Shown here: piece after piece, positions 58,420 through 64,000 of the stretch | Layout: each line of letters begins with the position of its first letter | Position numbering within the stretch: position 1 is the stretch's first letter | From: Serratia fonticola | GTDB lineage: Bacteria; Pseudomonadota; Gammaproteobacteria; Enterobacterales; Enterobacteriaceae | Direction: 5' to 3' | NCBI RefSeq assembly: GCF_006715025.1 | Contig: NZ_VFMK01000001.1 | Coordinates: 2,604,001 to 2,668,000 of the forward strand | Length of the DNA: 64,000 nucleotides | Made by a program: the position numbers and the translations under genes | The notes under the pieces: generated by a model | Seen by the model: only the letters and a program-made list of their open reading frames with translations | Database searches by the model: none | What the model was told of the DNA's origin: nothing

Positions 58420-60290
58420 TCTTCGTTAATCGGGATAGGATGCTGGCAGCCAGCTTACTGATAGTGGCGACCTCATCTGCGGCAGTCTGTTCGCCAAACC
58501 TGTTGGTTAACCCTGGTTTTGAACAGGGCAGTGCAGGTTGGGGATTGGCGAACGCTCAGGTAGTGAAAGAGGCCCATAGCGGATCGGCCAGCCTGCGTTA
58601 TCAGAATGACGATCCGCAGCATTATCGTACCTTCAACCAGGTGTTGAAGGTGAAGCCCGGGCAGACAATAACGTTTGGCAGTTGGATCAAAGGCCGCGAT
58701 CTGCAGGGGGTAACCCACGATCAGGGTGCCAGCGTTTATGTGCAAAGTTTTGATCGGCAAGGGCGCTTTCTGGAGGGGAGCTATCCCCAAGGTGTTGTCG
58801 GCAGCAGTGACTGGCAGCAGATTAGCGCGGTTTACACCGTGCCCCAGCGCGCAGCGCGCGTCACGATGGGGGTCTATTTGCGTCGAGGCACGACTGGCAT
58901 AGCCTGGTTTGACGATCTCTATGCCTGCGTGCGGCCTGAACAGCCAGGGTTGTATCAGTGGCATGATGCGCGGGCCGGTGGGGTAGCCACATTGATTACC
59001 GTGGCCCAGCCGCAACGGGTGCAACTGGACAGCGCGTTGCTCACCCGCCAGGGGGTAGTGGTGAGGTCGACACGGCAGTATTACCAGATTGGGCAGCAAC
59101 GGCAGGTGATTTTTCCGCTGCCTGCCAGCCTGCCAAAAGGGCAATATCGTCTGCGCCAGCAGGTGGTCGAACTGTCGACCCGGCGCGAAAAAAACAGTGA
59201 AATCTGGGTGAGCGTTGGGCAGGCAACAGCCAACGTTGCCGTGGATGAACAGGGGTTTACCTTACGTGATGGACAGCGTTTTTTCCCCTTGGGTCTTTAC
59301 GCCAATATGACCAGCGATGAGCATTTATCACGTATCGCAGCCGCAGGGTTCAATTCGCTGTTGAACTATAACTACGGTAGCGCCAAGGATCCTTACTACC
59401 TCTTTCAGCAGGCACGCAAACACGGTCTGCAGGTGATCTTTTCGCTGAAAGATCTGTATGCGGGGACGCGTTTTGCGCCACCTTCGCGGCGCTCTTATGC
59501 GGCCTTGACACAATGGTTCGTCGAACGGTTAAAAGATCAGCCTAACCTGTTGGCCTGGTATATCAATGATGAACTGGGACCCGCGTTTTTACCGCGCATT
59601 GAGGCGCGTCACTTGCAGATAAAACAGCTTGATAGTCACCATCCTACCTTTCAGGTGCTGAATAAAACGGGGGACTTCAATACTTATTTCAACAGTTCCG
59701 ATATTTTGGCGACAGACCCTTATCCGGTGGGAGTAGACAACGATCTGGCCCGTACCTCCGATGACACCAGATTGCTGGTCCAGTCTGCGCGCGGCGTAAA
59801 AGGCAGTTGGGTGGTGATCCAGATTATGGATCATGCGGCTTACGATAGCCGACGTACGCCGCACCAGCCTTCGGAACAGGAAATACGTAATCAGGCCTGG
59901 CAGGCTTTGATCGGTGGGGCACAAGGGTTGCTGTTTTACTCCTATACCGATCTGTTTTACAAGCGCAGGCTGGGGCAGTTCTCGCAACAGGAGTTTGATG
60001 GCATCTGGGCGGGCGTCGCGCGGGTAGCACAACAGGTGGCCAGATTGTCACCATACTTGCTCTCAGGGCAAAGTATCGCGTTGTCGACCCACAATGATGC
60101 CGTCACAGCCCGCATTTTTATTGAACGGCAGCACGCAATACTGCTGGTAGCCAACCCTTTCTATCACCCGCAGCAGGTGTCTCTGACGTTGCCCACCCGT
60201 TGGCAATTAGAAGGGCAGCGACAGATACAGCTTACGTTGCCCCCTTTAGGAACGGAGACACTATCCTTGATGTTGGCTCCTGAGGATTGA
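58416..60290 (+). CDS. Exported CBM / TIM-barrel glycoside hydrolase-like protein
   Basis: 624 residues, start overlapping the upstream stop by four bases. An N-terminal signal (hydrophobic MLAASLLIVATSSAAVC, about 9-25) is followed by a carbohydrate-binding CBM4/9-like domain (about 28-170): NLLVNPGFEQGSAGWGLANA and RVTMGVYLRRGTTGIAWFDD. After a beta-rich linker, a TIM-barrel region (about 275-540) has GFNSLLNYNYGS and LLAWYINDELGPAFLPR, where the D-E pair near 383 could hold the acid/base. An all-beta end follows. It may trim or release the polysaccharide. No exact GH family is claimed. Confidence 0.75.
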   Translation: MIFVNRDRMLAASLLIVATSSAAVCSPNLLVNPGFEQGSAGWGLANAQVVKEAHSGSASLRYQNDDPQHYRTFNQVLKVKPGQTITFGSWIKGRDLQGVTHDQGASVYVQSFDRQGRFLEGSYPQGVVGSSDWQQISAVYTVPQRAARVTMGVYLRRGTTGIAWFDDLYACVRPEQPGLYQWHDARAGGVATLITVAQPQRVQLDSALLTRQGVVVRSTRQYYQIGQQRQVIFPLPASLPKGQYRLRQQVVELSTRREKNSEIWVSVGQATANVAVDEQGFTLRDGQRFFPLGLYANMTSDEHLSRIAAAGFNSLLNYNYGSAKDPYYLFQQARKHGLQVIFSLKDLYAGTRFAPPSRRSYAALTQWFVERLKDQPNLLAWYINDELGPAFLPRIEARHLQIKQLDSHHPTFQVLNKTGDFNTYFNSSDILATDPYPVGVDNDLARTSDDTRLLVQSARGVKGSWVVIQIMDHAAYDSRRTPHQPSEQEIRNQAWQALIGGAQGLLFYSYTDLFYKRRLGQFSQQEFDGIWAGVARVAQQVARLSPYLLSGQSIALSTHNDAVTARIFIERQHAILLVANPFYHPQQVSLTLPTRWQLEGQRQIQLTLPPLGTETLSLMLAPED

Positions 60291-60359
60291 TATTGCGCTG
60301 CCGCATTCGTGAACTTGATCATGTTGCAACTCTGCCGTTAATTCCCTCAGGCTAACGAG

Positions 60360-60400
60360 CGGCAATGCCTTACGGTTATTGCCGTCCCGCTTATTTTATG
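60360..60400 (+). terminator. Weak terminator after the polysaccharide operon
   Basis: CGGCAAT (60360-60366) pairs with ATTGCCG (60378-60384) around an 11-base loop, followed at some distance by TTATTTTA. It separates the polysaccharide genes from the next operon. Confidence 0.5.
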
Positions 60401-60578
60401 AGAAAAAACCTATAAAAATTAAGAATCGTCAGGGTGAGTTCCTGTGGATCTCTTTTCTGCGTTGTTCTACGCTGTGGCACAGATTAGCGGGCGTGGTTTA
60501 CCGGGTCACTTAAACGAACGGAATCAATCAGTAGTAATTCCTTTTGGATTTTTATTTATACTGATTTCTAACAAGGGC

Positions 60579-60607
60579 TTGGCTGAAAATAGCGACGTTT
60601 TTATCAT
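60579..60607 (+). promoter_or_regulatory. Predicted sigma-70 promoter of the KAS III operon
   Basis: TTGGCT, 17 bases, TATCAT: four and five of six consensus bases at ideal spacing, about 50 bases before the KAS III start. The rest of the 374-base gap holds no gene. Confidence 0.5.
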
Positions 60608-60664
60608 AAACATTGCTTGATAATCGGCCTGCTGAATTATGGACAAACAGATTGAACAACAATA

Positions 60665-61672
60665 ATGACCATTGATAGCCTTTCCCACCAGGTAGTGCCT
60701 ATTAAAATTATTGCTACTGGTGCCGCTTTACCCTCATTGTGCATCGCGTCCTCGGTACTGGATCAGCAACTGAACAAACCGACCGGTTACGTAGAGAAGC
60801 GCTCGGGTATCATTCATCGTTTTCATGCCGCTCATGATGCCAGCCAGGCGGAGCTTGCCGTCGCCGCTCTGGATGATGCACTGGACCGTCATGCGATCCC
60901 GCGTGATTCCATCGATCTGCTGATCTCTGCCTCGGCAATTGCCGTTCAGGCGCTGCCGTTCAGCGCCGCCCATATTCTTAAACTGGCAGGACTGCGACGG
61001 GGGATTGCCGGTTTTGATATCAATACCAGTTGCGTCAGTTTTATCTCTGCATTGCAGGTGGCGGCAGGCTTACTGAATAGCGGAATTTACCGGCGCATTG
61101 CCATTGTCTCTGCCGATATCGCTTCGCGCGGTATCGACTGGCAGGATGAAGAGTCTTCGCTGATTTTTGGTGATGGTGCCGCCTGCGCTATTGTTGAGCG
61201 TGGTGATGGGCAAAGCGGTATTTTGTCTTATCTGATGGAAACTTATCCAGAAGGGAGCGAGCTGTGCGAAATCCGCGCGGGAGGCACGCGCTGTAACCCG
61301 CGCGCCGGGATGAAGGACAGTGACTTCCTGTTTCATATGAAGGGTAAGCAGCTGTTCCGTCAGGCTTCCGCCTTGATTGAGAGCTTCCTCAGCCGCCTGC
61401 TGGCTGCCGGGGGGCTTACTTTGGCACAGATTGCTACCGTGGTGCCCCATCAGGCTAGCCATCTCTCCTTGGAACATATGCGTAGGCGGCTGCATGTGGC
61501 ACCAGAGGCGTTGGTTGATATCTATCGTTACCGGGGTAATCAGGTCGCGGCATCGATCCCTTCGGCGCTGCATGAAGCGGCAATCACTGGCAGATTGAAC
61601 GCTGAGAAACCGGTAATGCTGATAGGCACTGCCGCCGGGTTAACTCTGGGTGGCATGGTGCTACTGCCATGA
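60665..61672 (+). CDS. 3-oxoacyl-ACP synthase III-like (OleA/FabH superfamily) condensing enzyme
   Basis: 335 residues. The thiolase-fold catalytic set is complete: cysteine in DINTSCVSFISALQ (near 123), histidine in VVPHQASHLSLEHM (near 261) and asparagine in YRGNQVAASIPSAL (near 291). FabH normally makes acetoacetyl-ACP; OleA-type relatives join two acyl chains head to head. The reductase next door favours the second kind, but this is inference. No clear ribosome site. An eight-codon frame ends on its start (TAATG). It overlaps the next gene by four bases. A distinct copy from the fatty-acid operon fabH is expected. Confidence 0.88.
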   Translation: MTIDSLSHQVVPIKIIATGAALPSLCIASSVLDQQLNKPTGYVEKRSGIIHRFHAAHDASQAELAVAALDDALDRHAIPRDSIDLLISASAIAVQALPFSAAHILKLAGLRRGIAGFDINTSCVSFISALQVAAGLLNSGIYRRIAIVSADIASRGIDWQDEESSLIFGDGAACAIVERGDGQSGILSYLMETYPEGSELCEIRAGGTRCNPRAGMKDSDFLFHMKGKQLFRQASALIESFLSRLLAAGGLTLAQIATVVPHQASHLSLEHMRRRLHVAPEALVDIYRYRGNQVAASIPSALHEAAITGRLNAEKPVMLIGTAAGLTLGGMVLLP

Positions 61673-62685
61673 AAGTACTGGTAACAGGTGCAACCAGCGG
61701 GCTAGGGCGCAACGCTACCGAATGGCTGCTGGCGGAAGGGCATCAGGTGCATGCTACTGGGCGGGATATGGCCGTCGGGCGTTTGCTGGAGGCCCAAGGG
61801 GCCAGGTTTACCGCACTCGATCTGACTCGCGCCGGGGTTGAACAGTGTAATCAACTGATGGTGGGGTGTGACATTGTTTGGCACTGTGCAGCGAAATCGT
61901 CCCCATGGGGCAGCCGCCATGCGTTTTACCAAGCCAACACCTTTGTGACGGAAAAGCTGGCTAAAGCGGCCGGACGTTGCGGGGTGAAGCGTTTTATCCA
62001 TATTTCGACGCCTGCGGTTTATTTCGATTTCAAGCATCATCACAACATCGTGGAAAGTGAATTTGCGCAACGATTCGCCAACCATTATGCCGCCAGCAAG
62101 TTTGCTGCCGAGCAGGCTATCGCCGGGATGTTGCACCGTTATCCGCAAACCACCTATCTGATATTGCGTCCTCGCGGCCTGTTTGGCGCGCACGATCGGG
62201 TGATTTTCCCAAGGATCCTGGCGCAGTTGCAGCGGGATAACGGCGTGCTGCGCCTACCAGGGGGCGGTTCTGCCTATCTGGATCTGACGTTTGTGCTCAA
62301 CGTAGTACATGCGATGGATCTGGCCAGCCGCAAGACCCCTGTCTCTTCCGGCAGCATCTATAACATCACCAATCAGCAGCCTGAACGGCTGGCCGATATG
62401 CTGCACCAGTTGCTTACCCGGCAACTTGGCTGGCAATACCGGGTGCAGGCGGTGCCTTATCCGTTATTACTGACGCTGGCCGGGGGGATGGAAATGCTGG
62501 CTCACGTGACAGGCAGAGAACCCATGTTGACGCGCTATAGCGTCGCGGCGGCCTATTTTGACATGACGCTGGATAATACTCGCGCCATTGAGGAGTTGGG
62601 TTATCGGCCGCGTTATAGCCTGGAACAGGGGATAACCCTGACAGCGGAGTGGTTAAAACAGCAGGGGATGGCGCCACATGGCTAA
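61669..62685 (+). CDS. NAD(P)-dependent epimerase/3-beta-HSD-type reductase (OleD-like)
   Basis: 338 residues, extended SDR. The nucleotide loop is VTGATSGLGRNATEWL (TGxxxxxG), the central serine lies in IHISTPAVYFD and the catalytic YAASKFAAEQ (YxxSK) near residue 142. LILRPRGLFGAHDRVIFPRI is typical of the 3-beta-hydroxysteroid dehydrogenase/OleD branch that reduces 2-alkyl-3-ketoacids, rather than of sugar epimerases. It overlaps the condensing enzyme by four bases and the metallo-hydrolase by eight, so the three are co-translated and probably act on one chain of intermediates. Confidence 0.8.
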   Translation: MKVLVTGATSGLGRNATEWLLAEGHQVHATGRDMAVGRLLEAQGARFTALDLTRAGVEQCNQLMVGCDIVWHCAAKSSPWGSRHAFYQANTFVTEKLAKAAGRCGVKRFIHISTPAVYFDFKHHHNIVESEFAQRFANHYAASKFAAEQAIAGMLHRYPQTTYLILRPRGLFGAHDRVIFPRILAQLQRDNGVLRLPGGGSAYLDLTFVLNVVHAMDLASRKTPVSSGSIYNITNQQPERLADMLHQLLTRQLGWQYRVQAVPYPLLLTLAGGMEMLAHVTGREPMLTRYSVAAAYFDMTLDNTRAIEELGYRPRYSLEQGITLTAEWLKQQGMAPHG

Positions 62686-63484
62686 TATCACCACCTTTGA
62701 AATCGGCTACTGCACGCATCTTGGTTGCATGGCGTTGCGTGGTTCGGCCCTGCGCACCTGCAAATTTCCTTCCAGGGCCTATCTCCTGGAAGTCGGTGAT
62801 CGCCGTTGGTTATGGGACACCGGCTATGCCAGTCATTTTCAGCATTATACGGCCAGCGGTATTTTCCGCCTTTATCGCCAGGTTACGCCGGTGTATTTCA
62901 GCCCACAGCAGGCGCTGTTTGAACAGCTACGTAACCTGGGCATTGGCGTTGGTGATATTGATGCGGTGATTATTTCGCATTTTCATGCTGACCATATTGC
63001 CGGTTTACGTGACTTCAGCAGTCTGAATATGATTTGCTCCGGCGAAGGCTGGCAGCAAACCCGCAGTTTACGCGGGATAGCCGCTTTGAAAAGGGCGTTT
63101 GTCCCTGGATTGATACCGGAAGAGTTTGAATCGGCGCTGCAGTTTGTCGAAGCCTTCCCGCGCCAGAGTCTGCCTGCAGAATTAGCGCCGTTCCAACAGG
63201 GATATGCGCTCCCGGGCAGTGCCGGGCAGATCGTCATCGTGCCATTACCGGGCCATGCTGCCGGGCATTTAGGGGCCTTTGTGCAGACTGATGCCGGTTG
63301 GACGCTGTTGGCAAGTGATGCCGCCTGGTCACCACTGAATTATCAGCAACGGCGCGGTCCTTCGCGGCTGGCGAACCTGATCATGGATAATCCACGCAGC
63401 TACTACCACACTCTGGACGCGCTTCACCAGCTGTACCGGGGTGGAGCGGCAGAGATCCGTCTGTGCCATGAGGGGGATTTATGA
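62678..63484 (+). CDS. MBL-fold metallo-hydrolase (AHL-lactonase-like)
   Basis: 268 residues. The dizinc site is intact: SHFHADHIAG (HxHxDH, near residue 99), third histidine in PLPGHAAGHLGAF, bridging aspartate in LLASDAAWSP and final histidine in RLCHEGD. The arrangement resembles AttM/AiiA-type lactonases, enzymes that open lactone rings, but many MBL enzymes are esterases or thioesterases. No signal peptide, so cytoplasmic. It overlaps both neighbours (eight and four bases). In the context of an OleA/OleD-like pair, a lactone or thioester intermediate is a plausible substrate. Confidence 0.82.
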   Translation: MANITTFEIGYCTHLGCMALRGSALRTCKFPSRAYLLEVGDRRWLWDTGYASHFQHYTASGIFRLYRQVTPVYFSPQQALFEQLRNLGIGVGDIDAVIISHFHADHIAGLRDFSSLNMICSGEGWQQTRSLRGIAALKRAFVPGLIPEEFESALQFVEAFPRQSLPAELAPFQQGYALPGSAGQIVIVPLPGHAAGHLGAFVQTDAGWTLLASDAAWSPLNYQQRRGPSRLANLIMDNPRSYYHTLDALHQLYRGGAAEIRLCHEGDL

Positions 63485-64000
63485 TCCCCTTGATGACCTT
63501 ATGGCATTACCTGCGTGCGCGGCGGTTGCGGTTTAGTCACCGGGCGGCGCTGGAAGCTTATCAGGCACGGCAATTGAAGCGTTTTGCCCGCCGGGTACTG
63601 GCCAATAGCCCCTATTTCCGGCCCTATCGTGCCTTGCCCATTGCCGAATGGCCGCAGATGGATAAGGCGATCATGATGGCCAATTTTGATCGGATGAATA
63701 CCGCCGGGTTGCAATTGGATGATTTACTGGCCTGTGCTCGGCGCAGTGAAACTGACCGTGATTTCACCCCGAAAGTGGGCAAGTACAGCGTTGGGCTATC
63801 AACCGGCACTTCGGGGCGGCGCGGCGTTTTTGTCGTCAGCCCGCAGGAACAACAGATCTGGGCGGGCGGAATGCTGGCGAAAATGTTGCCACAAGGCGTT
63901 TTTGCCGGCGAGAAGGTCGCACTGTTCCTGCGTGCAGATAACAATCTGTATCACAGCGTCAATAATCGTTGGTTAAGCCTGCAGTTTTACGATCTGTTTG
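63481..64000 (+). CDS. Adenylate-forming enzyme, PaaK / F390-synthetase-related (3' end beyond window)
   Basis: 173 codons visible, frame open to the right edge. The ATG overlaps the metallo-hydrolase stop (ATGA) and has AGGGGG just upstream. An N-terminal helical region (LRARRLRFSHRAALEAYQAR) leads to LANSPYFRPYRALPIAEWPQ and the P-loop of AMP-forming enzymes, YSVGLSTGTSGRRGVFVVS (near residue 106). Layout and motif fit the phenylacetate-CoA ligase/CapK/coenzyme F390 synthetase group. It would activate a carboxylate as an adenylate. The substrate and full domain set cannot be seen. Confidence 0.82.
   Translation, partial: MIPLMTLWHYLRARRLRFSHRAALEAYQARQLKRFARRVLANSPYFRPYRALPIAEWPQMDKAIMMANFDRMNTAGLQLDDLLACARRSETDRDFTPKVGKYSVGLSTGTSGRRGVFVVSPQEQQIWAGGMLAKMLPQGVFAGEKVALFLRADNNLYHSVNNRWLSLQFYDLF

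Noticed and set aside
60639..60665. Eight-codon frame ending on the KAS III start (TAATG)
   Set aside because: Could be a leader peptide for translational coupling, but it has no ribosome site and may be chance.
1..64000. CRISPR arrays, insertion sequences, rRNA genes
   Set aside because: No regularly spaced repeats, no transposase and no rRNA sequence were seen on either strand.

Overview
The window is chromosomal DNA of an enterobacterium, most probably Serratia or a close relative in the Yersiniaceae. This is inferred from gene content (near E. coli-like flagellar proteins, fliAZ followed by dcyD-tcyJLN, putAP, efeUOB, phoH, lpxO, chaABC, cbl, ychO), and no database search was possible. 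The core genes look a little over 50 percent G+C. A short stretch around 35.3-37.6 kb is much more AT-rich.

Region 1 (1-18.4 kb) is a large flagellar locus. On the minus strand fliFGHIJK and fliLMNOPQ run off the left edge. They encode the MS ring, switch, export ATPase, hook-length ruler and export gate. fliE diverges from fliF. After a 1.2-kb stretch with two unannotated small ORFs and an AraC-type regulator come fliDST (minus). fliC, fliA and fliZ are on the plus strand. Clear sigma-28 promoters face outwards between fliD and fliC.

Region 2 (18.4-34.8 kb) is metabolic and uptake housekeeping. It holds dcyD with the cystine ABC transporter tcyJLN, a nitronate monooxygenase-like flavoprotein divergent from a TetR regulator across three operator-like palindromes, putA/putP with GTTGCA-type PutA sites, the Fur-boxed efeUOB iron uptake operon, and phoH with a long Pho-box leader.

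Region 3 (34.8-37.6 kb) is an accessory pocket. Two unrecognised AT-rich ORFs precede an orphan T6SS hcp gene. Beyond them lies a frameshifted remnant of a P2-like phage baseplate V gene. The tail-like relationship of Hcp and gpV and the base composition point to acquired DNA.

Region 4 (37.6-47.9 kb) returns to core functions: lpxO (lipid A hydroxylation), chaA, a siderophore-interacting reductase, chaB, chaC, the LysR regulator cbl, a secreted YbhB/PEBP-like protein, the inverse-autotransporter-like ychO, and a membrane-anchored ToxR/CadC-like regulator.

Region 5 (48.0-60.3 kb) is an exopolysaccharide operon. It encodes a sugar epimerase, a WecA-like initiating transferase, a Wzc-like tyrosine kinase, a flippase, a TupA-like ATP-grasp protein, a Wzy-like polymerase, three glycosyltransferases and an exported CBM/TIM-barrel protein. 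No Wza or Wzb is seen in the window. Region 6 (60.6 kb to the right edge) is a separate, tightly overlapping operon: a KAS III-like condensing enzyme, an OleD-like NAD(P) reductase, an AHL-lactonase-like metallo-hydrolase and a PaaK/F390-synthetase-like adenylate-forming enzyme (cut by the edge). It resembles the logic of Ole beta-lactone/olefin biosynthesis with two non-orthologous substitutions. It is the best candidate here for an undescribed pathway.
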